A stretch of 64,000 nucleotides of DNA from Euborellia annulipes (taxonomy: Eukaryota > Arthropoda > Insecta > Dermaptera > Anisolabididae). The position numbers were made by a program, and so were the translations under genes. Location: contig JAKCPI010021896.1 of assembly GCA_023213315.1 (NCBI GenBank), positions 29,390-93,389 on the forward strand, read 5' to 3'. Positions 54,104 to 64,000 of the stretch are shown here, in pieces. The notes beneath the pieces were generated by a model. That model was not told where the DNA came from. It ran no database searches and was given only the letters and a program-made list of their open reading frames with translations. Every line of letters begins with the position of its first letter. The first letter of the stretch is position 1.

Positions 54104-54142
54104 AGCTCTGAGGATGGTCTTAACCAAGACCGAAACGTCAGC
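54104..54142 (+). ncRNA. Solo hammerhead-like motif, best preserved
   Basis: AGCT, CTGAGGA (54108-54114), T, GGTCTT-AACC-AAGACC (perfect 6-bp helix II), GAAA, CGTC, AGC. All invariant bases are intact; helix I is 3-4 bp. It lies about 300 bp beyond the end of the pseudohemocyanin-like gene on the opposite strand. An ATCCAGCTATAAAAT tail like that of the other elements follows near 54195-54220. Confidence 0.5.
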
Positions 54143-54350
54143 ATAAAGGGGGTAATAAATGAAATATATTTAGCTGCCTGTCTTTTCCTTACACATTAAC
54201 GATTATCCAGCTATAAAATCCACATCTTGTAAAATCGTATTATAAACTTGATCTCAAAGGGATTAGACTATATTAAGAAAACATGTGTTTAGAAAAAATA
54301 AGTTTTTATTTTTTTCCAAGTTTTACAATTTTTTTTTTCATTTTTTCAAT

Positions 54351-54356
54351 TTTATT
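54351..54356 (-). terminator. Candidate polyadenylation signal
   Basis: The minus strand has AATAAA about 90 bases after the stop codon of the pseudohemocyanin-like gene. A second AATAAA-like site lies at 54305-54310. Which is used cannot be told from sequence. Confidence 0.45.
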
Positions 54357-54444
54357 TTTATATTAAAGAGAAAAAGTTGGAGTTATCTCAAGAAGATGAT
54401 TAAATTGCAATTTAAATTTTGTAGTTTTAATCATATATTCATAT

Positions 54445-56785
54445 TCAGGCTTCGTAGATCTGGTTCAAATGTTCTTGTTTCTTGTGGAAGACGATGACGT
54501 CCTTCATCAAACTGTTGGGGACAAGGATATGAAGTGGATTCATGATGGGTCTGTCCAAGGGGAATCCAGCTGGTTTGTCGTCAACGTAGACACCGTCGAG
54601 GGTAGCACCGCAAAGTGGCATGGATTGCATTAACATTTCCATGTCAGAAACATTGCCTCCTTGGATTTCGCTCACATAGACATACAGAGAGTAGACTTTT
54701 CCTTGTTTTGTGCCACGGGGCAAAACAAGTCTATCGGGAAGACCGCAGGAGCGTTGAACCTGGGAAATTCATTAAGATTAGAGTTGAAGTCGTTAATTGT
54801 TTTGATAATTAAATATTTACCTTGTTGAGGGTGGTTCCTCCTTGGAGAAGTTGTTCCATGCTAGGCAAATCAGGTACAGTGACAGTGGATTGACGGGAGT
54901 TGCGTTCGATCATATTCTTTCCAACTTGGACTAGAAAATAAAACAAGAATTTATAAATAAATAAGTTTCTTTGAAGATTTGACGTAGATTTAGAAAGAAT
55001 TGATACCTTGGTAGGGGAATCTGTCCATTTCAACGTAGTATTTGGAGCGTTCGACAAGAGGGATCTCAACACCGTGTTGGTCCAATTTAGGTCCAAGGAA
55101 GATACGGACAAGGACATTGGTGGCTTTCTGGCTGTTGACAGCAATACGATAAGTGAATGGTTGGTGGTTAAGTCGCAAGACACGGGCAACGATATTGACA
55201 TTATTAGCATCCTCTACATTTGCAACATCAACAACATTGTTAAGGGAAACATCCGTATGGTCAACATAGGTAACGAGTTTGTCAACATCAACGTTTTCAA
55301 TTTCAATGCCAGGAACAACTAATTGCTCTTGTGTGTATGGTCCAAGGCGTTCGACATATCGTTGCCACAAATCGTTGATGCGTTGGATGAGACGATAATA
55401 GACAGGGTCACGTAGAGCAGTGGAAGACATGTGAAGGACACTTGGAGCAACATTGTGCATATTGGCAGGATCAACAACACCGCCAACCAAAAGACGGAGA
55501 TGGTTGAGAAGAGCGCCATAGTATGGAAGATTGACAGAGTCACTGACGCCCATGATGAGTTCTCCAAGGATATTCACACCCTTGAGGCTGATGAGTTCGT
55601 GTTTGGTGCCGTCTTGGGAGAAGACAATTCCAGAGTCAATAGCATCAAGGATTCTGCGTTCATAGGTGTATACCTCATCAATAGACATCATTTTGGTGTT
55701 AACAAGGGAGATTGATTCAGGTCGGCTGGGTACAACTTTGCCATTGAGAAGGACAAGATTGGGGAAATAGCCCTCATCGATATCATTTTCCCAGAGTTGA
55801 AGAGGTTTGACTTCTCCGAGTCCGTTGCCAATACGTTCAAGAACATATCGAGAAAGGATTTGACGGTGCATGTATAAGAAGAGCTCTCCACGTCGTTCGA
55901 TGTTCACTTTGTGAGTTTTAGAATTGAGCCAGAAAGGATGTTCCAAATTCCAGAGAGTGTAAAGGGAGTTCAAGCCGATATCTTCAGTCCAGTAGCTGAC
56001 GGTCTCATCAGGATACCAGTACATGCCTTGGGAAAGAGTGTTATTGACAATAAGAACACACTTGTCAGAGACAATATCGCAGATGTCGTTGTAAGATTGG
56101 ACTCCACGCATTTTGGCTTGCATAGCCTTTTGGATGATGTCGGCGCGGATGAACAATTGGGGAAGGATTTCATAAGGAGCTGGGAGTACGATGTCTTGAG
56201 TATCAGGTCGTTGAGCGACAGCAACCACAAGAGTGTAGGTGAAAAGACCTGGGTTGATTCTGTTACGAAGCCAAGCAGCCGTCTAAATAAATAAAAATAA
56301 AATTACTATCCCATTTAAATTACCTCAGAGGTCTTGTCATTTACCTTGTAGAAGGTTTCGTAATCCTGAGCGACATAGAGGAGTTCAAAGACCAATTCAG
56401 CCTGATCAATATGTTCAGGCTTCATGATATTGAACATGTCATCGACATCGATCAAGATTTGTTGTTTGTACAATTGCAAGAACTCTTTGACGAGTGTCTG
56501 GTTTTTGTACAAATTAAGGTTGGCTTCAATTTTGTAGTTGTGGGCAATCTCAAGGATACTTTGGATGTAAGTTGGCTGTTGGACTCTCATAAGCAATTGA
56601 AGGATTTGTTGTTGTTTGACCGCGACGTCTTTGTCACCTGCCAAGGAATTTTGTATGAGAAAATAAAAGAATTAAAATGGAAATCCAGAGAACTTACCCA
56701 TCATCATGGTCTCATGACTCTTAGGGTAGACCGCGGCTGCGGAGAGGGCAACAAGTGCCAAGATGAAAACAGAAGTAGCTCCCAT
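54445..56785 (-). CDS. Pseudohemocyanin (cryptocyanin)-like protein, five exons
   Basis: Coding exons: 56785-56698, 56637-56345, 56282-55007, 54930-54821 and 54759-54445. Every junction is GT-AG and keeps frame, giving 693 residues, close to the family size. Residues 1-18 form a signal peptide (MGATSVFILALVALSAAA). The N-terminal helical domain follows (AAWLRNRINPGLFTYTL, about 129-145), then the central domain, and the C-terminal beta-sandwich with GFPLDR at 654-659. Against the hemocyanin copper motifs, copper A ligands 1 and 2 are Tyr235 and Asn239, while ligand 3 (His266 in ELFLYMH) is kept; copper B ligands are Leu386, Arg390 and Ile426. It should therefore not bind oxygen. Copper-free relatives (pseudohemocyanin/cryptocyanin in crustaceans, hexamerins in insects) are secreted to the hemolymph and tied to moulting and storage. 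Crustacean assignment is inference. Introns are only 60-76 bp. Confidence 0.93.
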
Positions 56786-56839
56786 GTTTGTTTGCTTGAG
56801 GCTTGAACCAGAGTGCGATTTGGCCAGGTTTTTCAGCAG

Positions 56840-56848
56840 CTTTTATAC
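56840..56848 (-). promoter_or_regulatory. TATA box of the pseudohemocyanin-like gene
   Basis: The minus strand reads GTATAAAAG here, 55-63 bases before the start codon. A start site about 30 bases downstream (near 56815) would leave a 5' UTR of about 30 bases. Confidence 0.7.
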
Positions 56849-56860
56849 TCGCAAATTAGT

Positions 56861-56900
56861 GATAACATTTCTGGGATTCTTGCCAAAATGGAATGTTATC
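56861..56900. promoter_or_regulatory. GATA-motif inverted repeat upstream of the TATA box
   Basis: GATAACATT (56861-56869) and its exact complement AATGTTATC (56892-56900) are 22 bases apart. Further GATA cores lie at 56934-56938 and 56956-56960. GATA factors drive fat-body expression of insect storage proteins; a similar role here is inference. Confidence 0.45.
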
Positions 56901-56964
56901 TCCGCACGATGCATAGGCCACCCTATCGTCTGTCTGCTCAAATGACCTCCTCGCTGATAAATGA

Positions 56965-57465
56965 ATCACCAAATCATTTTAACACCTTCAACGATGAAAC
57001 TTTTTAATTTTTTCCCGAATTATTTTTATATTAAAATTCTCTAAAAATCTCTTTAAAATAATTATTTAGGCCTATTGTATACGAAGTAGAGAAAAATATT
57101 GTACAATAATCGTTAAAAAAATTCAATTTTGATGATTTTAAATTTCCCTCAGTAAAAAAAGTAATTTTAAATATATTTGTTTCTGTGTCTGTGAACATAA
57201 TATCTTAACAACGTAAAGCAAAACTTATTATGTCTGGCTCAGGACTAAAGCGTTGACTTCTGGTACCAAACCAAAAGTTGATACAAAACTACAATTTTAC
57301 TATAAAAAACTAAATCAAATTCTTGATTTCCGGTTAACTACGATTTATTTTTATAAGAAACAACTGGGCCCCAGTCCCTATTTATTTTAATAAATAACGG
57401 AGATGGGATCTGACCCCTAAAATGGGGCAAGCATTCCATCATTATGTTAATCACTACTTTGCCCT
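56965..57465. other. No gene; upstream sequence
   Basis: A+T-rich, with family A-like scraps near 57180-57240 (GTGTCTGTGAACATAATATC). Nothing else seen. Confidence 0.3.
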
Positions 57466-57467
57466 TG

Positions 57468-57967
57468 GGCTTGGTGTAGAGCCTAGCGTGCTAGTTTCCT
57501 ATACCAAGGGTCGCGGGTTCGGATCGCAGGCAGTCCGATGATTTTATTTAAGCAATTTGGATACCAAATGGCTTAATAAAGAATGCCTGGACCCCAATAT
57601 TATATATTCATGGACCCTGTTATGCAATAGTGTGTCAAGCGAAAAAAAAAAATTCAAAATTGAGTTAAGCACGGAATATTGTTTCAAATGCTATAATTAA
57701 TAGTATTTTTTATGAAATATGTCTTAAAAAAATTTATATTTAATGTTACTTGCACAATTGACAAAAAAAAAATATATAATCCAATAAAAACAAAAAACTT
57801 TAATGTTAATTTTCTCAAAACTCGGTAGCTGGCGCTTGACACACTAATGCGTAACAAGGTCCAAATAACGTTTATCGTATAAAGTCTTATGTGGCCTAAG
57901 TTGCCTAAAAGACTGTGAATGTTAGTGTGAATGGGAAAAAAGTGTGAGTGTTATATAAAAAAAAAAA
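57468..57967 (+). mobile_element. SINE-1 split by MITE-D
   Basis: The head (CTTGGTGTAGAGCC; B box GGTTCGGATCG) and TTTGGATACCAAA hairpin are at 57468-57611. The core (GTCTTATGTGGCCTAAGTTG) and A tail resume at 57863. Confidence 0.8.
57612..57862 (+). mobile_element. MITE-D inside SINE-1
   Basis: GGACCCTGTTATGCAATAGT to GCGTAACAAGGTCC, 251 bp. The order is clear: MITE-D inserted after the SINE. Its 4-bp duplication is not obvious here. Confidence 0.85.
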
Positions 57968-58337
57968 TCACTATACTAAATTTTAAAAGTTTTACTCATT
58001 ATTTGATTTGGCGGGGGGGGGGAGGGTTTAGCCTTGTATACAATAAACCTTTAAATGACCTCAGTGGCAGAGAGAAAGAAATTGTTTATTGTAGTAAAAA
58101 AAATATACAATGACATTAGTTTACATGCCTTGGATTCTTGGTCCTTTTTGACTATTTTATCAATGTTTTTGTGTCACTGCCTTTTATATATTTCTTAAAA
58201 AAAAAAAAAAATTTAATGAAAATACAAATAAAAGATATTAATATAAAATAAAATAAAATAAATCAAAATAAAACACCTCCGTAAGCAGCGATAAAGAACT
58301 TCGTTCCAATAAAATAGCAAAGGGAAGAAAGAGAGTG

Positions 58338-59262
58338 TAAAAAATCTGGTGTGACTGGCAGCACAGCACACAACTTTCTCAGCACCTTTGGTAATCGAAA
58401 TTTGTGTTTTGTGCTTGTCACACCAGATTTTTTTGTGTCATTTAGTTTCCTCCGGTATTTTTTTTTTTTTTTTTTAAACATTCACACTTTTTTCCTCATT
58501 CACACTCACATCCACACACACATTCACACAGTCTTTTCGGCAACTTAGGCCATTTAAGACTTTGACGATAACTGTTATTTATGAATTTTTCTATATTAGG
58601 GTCCAGGCATTCTTATTTAAGCCATTTGGTATCCAAATGGCTTAAATAAAATCATCGGACTACCTGGGGTCCAAACCCTCGACGTTTGGTATACGAGGTT
58701 AGGACGCTAACCTCTACGCCAAGCCCCGAGGGCCCCCCCCCTGTATTTTATAATTCAAGATATAAAATTTATAAACATGGGAAAATATTTATATTTTGTT
58801 GCCATGGCAACCATTTCTCCTATCTTTCCTATGAAGTACAAGAGTAAAGTAGTCTTTAATCAATTTCAAAGGCAAAATGAGAATATACATTTGAAAGAGC
58901 ATCTAAAAAATAATTGATTTTTGAATTTTAATCAAAATCGTTAGAGCTAATTTGCAGAAAATCGAAAAAACTAAAAAAAAAAGTGCATCAGTAAAGTCCT
59001 AGTACTTTTTAGTCGATTTTGTTTAAAAGCTTATTTTCACGCTCCAGGGGGATGTCTAACTTAAATATAAAATTTCAGCCTCTTAGCTTAATTTCTTCAT
59101 GCTTAAAATTGAACTCAGGCAGACCATGTCGCGAAAACCACTTTTTTGGATTCAGGGGACCTCAAAACGTGTATTTCCATCAAAATCTCGACATCGAATT
59201 TTTAACATGAATCCAATGCTTTCTCTCTTATATATTAACATATATAAGGTAAGAGAAAGTAA
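58338..59262 (+). mobile_element. Family A repeat split by SINE-1
   Basis: The 5' hairpin lies at 58338-58432. The body resumes at 58746 (TTCAAGATATAAAATTTATA) and ends GGTAAGAGAAAGTAAAA near 59262. The copy lacks a long CA tract. Confidence 0.85.
58461..58745 (-). mobile_element. SINE-1 nested in family A
   Basis: The T run (A tail) lies at the left, then the core, the TTTGGATACCAAA hairpin and the tRNA-like head. GTATTTT occurs on both sides (58455-58461 and just after the C run near 58742), consistent with a target duplication. Confidence 0.85.
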
Positions 59263-59327
59263 AAATAGTAGGACATCTCAGGACTTGAAGGAAAGGAGAG
59301 GGTTTCCAACATACCAAAGACATAAGC

Positions 59328-59353
59328 CCGCCAGTGGCGGATGGCGCGGCTAG
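59328..59353 (+). mobile_element. Helitron-like 3' end
   Basis: CCGCC-AGT-GGCGG hairpin, then ATGGCGCGG and CTAG before T. It lies 90 bp after a family A end; whether they belong together is unclear, since other family A copies lack it. Confidence 0.4.
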
Positions 59354-59359
59354 TAGATA

Positions 59360-59845
59360 TTAATAGAATAAGAAACAATTTCAAAAGATAAAAGGATATA
59401 TTTTTTTATTTACTGCACCTTTGGAATTACGCGAACTGACCTCAGAGATTGAAAACAATTTAAGAGAGAAAAAAAAATTTTTTCTTGATAAAAAAAATTC
59501 CATGCATCTAATCTTTTCTCTTTTTTTGCTTATTCAACATTTTCATTTGTAGCGTAAGAAAATAAGATATCGGCCTATATATAAGAAAATTGATATTTAT
59601 ATATTCATTATGATAAAGCAATTAAAGATAAAAGGCTAAAGAATAAAAATAAAAAAAAAAAAACATATGTAACGTGATATCTATGCACTTGCAAAAAATC
59701 TGGTGTGACTGGTCACACAGGAGATTTTTTTGTGAATTTTTGTTTCTCATAGCACCTTATTTCATAAACTTGCATTTTAAATATTGACTGCTTAAAATAA
59801 ACTATGGATATTTTTCAAAATTTTAATCTCATATTTGGATATTTT
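59360..59845. other. No gene; hairpin scrap
   Basis: A short family A terminal scrap (TCTGGTGTGACTGGTCACAC) lies at 59698-59717. A+T-rich otherwise. Confidence 0.35.
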
Positions 59846-59849
59846 ATAT

Positions 59850-60110
59850 ACAATAGGGAATCCTAAATAAATACAAAATTCATAAGAATTGGAAAACTTT
59901 TTAAAATGTGTAAAAAGTTCCAAAGGGGACCCCCTTTGAATCGAAATTAACATGCGATTCCCCATAGGGATTTAACATTGGCTCTATGAAAGGAAGAGCC
60001 GGAAAATGAATTGGTGCTGGGGGGGGGAAATAAAAAAAAAATTTTTTTTTTTTTTAAAAAAAAAATGAAAATGAATTTGTAAAATCTGAATTACATTTGT
60101 AAAGGGTGCT
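59850..60110 (-). repeat. Dispersed repeat, inverted copy of 8180-8393
   Basis: It matches the opposite strand of 8180-8393, with a homopolymer expansion at 60020-60065. Confidence 0.6.
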
Positions 60111-60332
60111 TCAAACTAATCTCTAATTTGTATCGTATTTATAATAATTAATATCGTTAAAGTCTATATGACCAAAGATCCCGAAGTCTTAAAAATATTT
60201 TTTTGCTCATTCAACTCTAGTTTTCGAGATATAGAAAAATTTCAATTTTAATAGAAAATGTTCTCTAAAGTGACTCAAATATTTGATTTTTCTAAATTTT
60301 TCAAGGCCCTACTCCTTAAAAATATGCAGATA

Positions 60333-60740
60333 GTTTTTTTTTTTTTTTAAACATTCACACTTTTTTCTCATCCACACACACATTCACACAGTCTTTTCGG
60401 CAACTTAGGCCATTTGGACCCTGTTTCGCATTAGTGTGTCAAGCGCCAGCTACCGAGATTTGAGAAAATTAACATTAAAGTTTTTTGTTTTAATTTTTTT
60501 TTTTTGTCAATTTTGCAAGTAACATTAAATATAAATTTTTGTAGGACATATTTGATAAAAAAATACTGTTAATTATAGCATTTGAAACAATAATCCGTGC
60601 TTAACTCAATTTTTAATTTTTTTGGCGCTTGACACACTAATGCATAATAGGGTCCATTTAAAACTTTACGATAACCGTTATATATGAAAATATCTATTGG
60701 AGGTCCAGGCATTTCTATTTAAGCTATCTGGTATGCAGTT
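60333..60740 (-). mobile_element. SINE-1 split by MITE-D (head missing)
   Basis: The A-tail side starts at 60338 and the core at 60385-60415. After MITE-D, ATTTAAAACTTTACGATAAC continues. It ends in half of the TTTGG hairpin near 60732. TATGCAG on both sides may be the target duplication. Confidence 0.75.
60416..60655 (-). mobile_element. MITE-D with 4-bp duplication
   Basis: The ends GGACCCTG and AGGGTCC are bounded by ATTT on both sides (60412-60415, 60656-60659). Removing the MITE and one ATTT restores the SINE core, which supports a 4-bp duplication. Confidence 0.85.
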
Positions 60741-60964
60741 GAAATACATAGAAATATGAAGATTCAGCCCAATCAGAGTGTTAAGTTTAGTGGTGCAAAA
60801 CACTGCTAAAAGTTTAGAAAAATCGAATTTATTCAGCTTTTTTAACTTTGGACACCGCTAAAAGAATTTTTACCTTCGCTGAATGCAAAATACTTAATTA
60901 CGATATCCTTCTCAGGACTACTCCTGTATTTATGGAAATTATTGGGTGTATTACGTAATTAAAT

Positions 60965-61675
60965 TTTTTGGTGTTTTAGTTTTCTCCCCCTACCTTTGGT
61001 CAGCAATAATAATAGTCCAATTATAAAAATTTTATAACAACCCATCTTCATGATCCTGAAGAATAGTTTGAATTGCATCCGAAATGTCGAGAAATAATAT
61101 AAATAAATACTTTTGACTTATTTTACATAAAATTTCTCTTTAACAAGTTATTCTTGAAAGGTGAGGAGTTTTGGATATTAATTTCAATTGACAGAGCGTA
61201 AGGTCATAAATTTAAAACAACATCACTTTCTCTATAACTGATGGCAACAGAGAGAGAGAGAATTCAATTAAATTTTTTTTAATAACACCAGAAAAAAATA
61301 TGATTCTTTTATTACTCTCAATTCATCATGAGTTGAAATCCGAATGAATTAAAAATGCCGCATTTTATTTCTCCAAATACGAATACTCGGGCCCGCTGCC
61401 CACGGTAGACCATCGCCTTTCCTATATACGTAGTGTGATTAGCTTTATTTAAAAACTGGAAATTTCACCGGCGATATATAGATAGACTTTTCTTGATGAT
61501 TTTAATCTTGTTTCAGCAGGTCGAGAGCGGCTTCAAACCTGGGGGTCTTCCTTAGTCGTGGCCATGGGCGTAACTAGGGGGGTCCCGGGGGGGGCCTGGC
61601 CCCCCCAGAAGGCTCGTGGCCCCCCCCAGAAAGATCTTTGCCCCAAGAAAAATTGAGAAAATATGGGGCTTTCCA
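60965..61675. other. No gene; hAT-like left end and decayed hammerhead
   Basis: CTGAAGA, A, TAGTTTG ... CATCC, GAAATGTC at 61058-61092 is a decayed hammerhead-like core. CATGGGCGTAACTAGGGGGG at 61563 resembles a hAT-like left end; no partner was found. Confidence 0.35.
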
Positions 61676-61680
61676 GGCCC

Positions 61681-63921
61681 GAGCCATTCTTTCCACGTCA
61701 AATCGATACACTTTTTAACATCACCATCTCAGATTTGTATGAAATTTGGGTCATAGGTAGAGTCAATAGAGACTAAGAAAAAGCCCCAATTTCAACTTGA
61801 TATCTCAACTCGTTTAATAAATATGGCGTGTTAAATTTGTCAAAAATGGCAAAAAATCGACCTAACCACATCTATTTAAATTGCTCTAAAATCTCTTAGA
61901 GATGAGATAGAGAGATGAATGAGGTGTCGTTTTACAGCTTTTCAGACACCCTTTTCACTGATATACAACACACCTGGGGTGGTAATAAAAAAAAATTTTA
62001 ATTTCAAAATCAAAAATTTAAATTAATTTTTCTCAAAAAGTACCACTTCGAAAATTTTGAAAAAATTCTAAAATGGTCCTTGCTTAAAGGTTAAAAGATA
62101 ATATAAGCCTCATCGAGGGATCATGATGGGATCATAGAAAAATTAATTAAAACAACCATTGCGTTAGTTTTTTGTCATAATTGGGAAAAATTACACAGGC
62201 TCAGTGGCGTACCGAGGGGGAGGGGGGCGAGGGGGGCGGTCCGCCCCAGGCCCCGAGCCGGCATAGGCCCTCATATATATATAAAAAAAAATTAAATATT
62301 TCCCTTTGAGAGGCCCCGGGGCCCTCAGAGTCAAGTAAAAATGGGAAAATTTTGATTAAAAAAACAGAAAATTTAATGAAAATTTCTCTTTAAATAGGCC
62401 CCGGGGCCCTCAGGGCTCAAGTAAAAACGGAAAAATTTAGAAAAACAAAACAAAATTTCTCTTTGAGAGGCCCCGGAGCCCACAGGGCTCAAGTAAAAAC
62501 GGAAAAATTTAGATAAAAAATACAAAATTTAATAAAAATTTTCCTTCGAGAGGCCCCGGGACCCTCAGAACCAAGTAAAAATGGGAAAATTTTGATTAAA
62601 AAAAAAGAAAATTTAATGAAAATTTCTCTTTAAATAGGCCCCGGGGCCTCAGGGCTCAAGTAAAAACGGAAAAATTTAGAAAAAAAAAAAGAAAATTTCT
62701 CTTTGAGAGGCCCCGGGGCCTTGGGGTTCAGGGATATACGGTATTTTAAAAATATTTTTGTGTATGGAGGAGAAGGATATTTAAAGATGAGCACCCCCCC
62801 CCCAAAAAAAAATTCAATGTAAGGCCCCCTTTCTTCTAGTGCCGCCCCAGGCCCCCAACCCCCACAGGCCTCTGTACGCCTCTGCACAGGCTAACAGTGA
62901 TTTTGGTACCGGGGGTATTTTGAGCTGATCTCCGAGTATATGCGACGTCCTTTTTCCAAAAATGTCGTCCGTTTTGCTCGAATATCTCTAGTTTTAGAGA
63001 TATAGAGAATATAACGTTTTAATTGAAATTCTGCCCTAAAGCGGCTCTTATTTTGAGTTTTCTAGATTTTTTTGTTTTCTCTTAAAGATATACAGGTAGC
63101 TAAGATACATAGAAAATCTAGAGATTCTGCCCAATCAGAAGTGATTTAGTGGTGCAAAACAAGGCTAAAAGTTGAAAAAAATTCAATTTTTCCAGTTTTT
63201 CTTAACTTTAGACAACCCTAAGATTTTTTTAACATCTCTGAATGCAAAAAACATATATGTACGATATTCTGTAACTCTTTAGCTTTCCAGAAATCATTCC
63301 TTTGTGCAAATCGGTTAATTATTAAAGAAATTATAAACTTGTTATTTCAGCGCTATAACACTACACCCAAGAATTCTTCTAAGCAAAACACCATCTTTAT
63401 CATAAAATTTTCTTATCTTTGATTTGTAGATTAACTATTTTGTTTATAATTTCGTTAATAATTAACCGATTTGCACGAATGAATGATGGCTGGAAAAATT
63501 GAATTTTTTTCAATTTTTAGCCTGTGTTTTGCACCACTAAATCACTTCTGATCGGGCAGAATCTCTAGATTTTCTATGTATCTTAGCTACCTGTATATTT
63601 TTAAGAGAAAACACCATAAAAAAAATCTAGAAAACTCAAAATAAGAGCCACTTTAGAGCAGAATTTCAATTAAAACGTTATATTCTCTATATCTCTAAAA
63701 CTAGAGCTATTCGAGCAAAACGGACGACATTTTTGGAAAAAGGACGTCGCATATACTCGGAGATCAGCTCAAAATCCCCCGGTACCAAAATCACTGTTAG
63801 CCTGTGTAATTTTTCCCAATTATGACAAAAAACTAACGCAAGGGTTGTTTTAATTAATTTTTCTCTATAATCTGAGATGGTGAGGTTAAAAAGTGTATCG
63901 ATTTGACGTGGAATGACTCGC
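61681..63921. mobile_element. Large palindromic element related to 47-1232
   Basis: The outer ends (GAGCCATTC, ACGTCAAATCGATACACTTT and complement) and long inverted arms share ATATATGTACGATATTCT and TAATTATTAACGAAATTAT with the CACTA-like palindrome. The left arm has extra sequence (about 61735-62115) and a hAT MITE that the right arm lacks. No protein is visible. Confidence 0.65.
62202..62884. mobile_element. hAT-like MITE with minisatellite, in a palindrome arm
   Basis: The ends are CAGTGGCGTACCGAGG and CTGTACGCCTCTG. A perfect CACAGGCT duplication flanks it (62194-62201, 62885-62892). The opposite palindrome arm (63795-63815) keeps the empty site. Seven or so internal units of GAGAGGCCCCGGGGCC-type sequence are present. 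Confidence 0.9.
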
Positions 63922-64000
63922 CTACCGAGGTTATCTGGTCTCATGCCCCCCCCCCCCAGCGAGGATGGCTGGTCCCATGGCCCCCCCCCCAGCCAGATTC

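Larger units (their letters stand above)
60200..60960 (+). repeat. Relative of the large palindromes, split by a SINE
   Basis: TTTTCGAGATATAGAAAAAT ... TATGCAGATAG and, after the SINE, TGCAGTTGAAATACATAG ... TTAGTGGTGCAAAACACTGC resemble one arm of the palindromes at 47-1232 and 61681-63921. Confidence 0.5.

Overview
This window reads as nuclear DNA of an arthropod, most likely a crustacean. The one gene I recognise belongs to the hemocyanin/hexamerin superfamily and has the copper-site losses of a pseudohemocyanin (cryptocyanin). The rest is about two-thirds A+T, rich in microsatellites and packed with short, mostly non-autonomous mobile elements nested in one another. I see no rRNA, no CRISPR array, no bacterial operon and no viral gene. 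The species cannot be fixed from the sequence alone.

Genes. (1) A five-exon minus-strand pseudohemocyanin-like gene (start codon 56785, stop at 54445) has four introns of only 60-76 bp, a TATA box at 56840-56848, a GATA-motif palindrome upstream and a candidate polyadenylation signal. The predicted product is 693 residues with a signal peptide; five of the six copper-ligand histidines are replaced. (2) A second minus-strand gene is inferred from three exons whose splice phases fit: 36193-36034 (start codon and hydrophobic signal segment behind a TATA box), 5798-5507 (acidic, Ser/Gly-rich) and 3603-3504 (Arg-rich). Its first intron would be about 30 kb and filled with repeats; the gene would continue beyond the left edge. 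I do not recognise the product.

Repeats. The main classes are: tRNA-headed SINEs that share one conserved hairpin core although their heads differ; a ~650-700 bp repeat (family A, about 15 copies) bounded by hairpins and carrying a CA/GT microsatellite; hAT-like MITEs with 8-bp target-site duplications; a MITE (MITE-D) with 4-bp duplications; Tc1/mariner-like and CACTA-like inverted-repeat elements; Helitron-like 3' ends; LINE 3' fragments; and long palindromes at 47-1232, 32823-33771 and 61681-63921. Several insertions can be checked against empty sites inside the window.

The most unusual signal is a group of inverted-repeat elements whose arms carry hammerhead-ribozyme-like cores (CTGANGA, a covarying helix II, GAAA, then GTC before A). 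They resemble the type I hammerheads of Penelope-like retroelements and retrozymes. They lie at 6730-7238, 8600-8788, 17850-18045, 34461-35833, 37290-37510 and 52336-52560, with single cores at 17168 and 54104. Most have an extra base at the foot of helix II or a core change, so activity is unproven.
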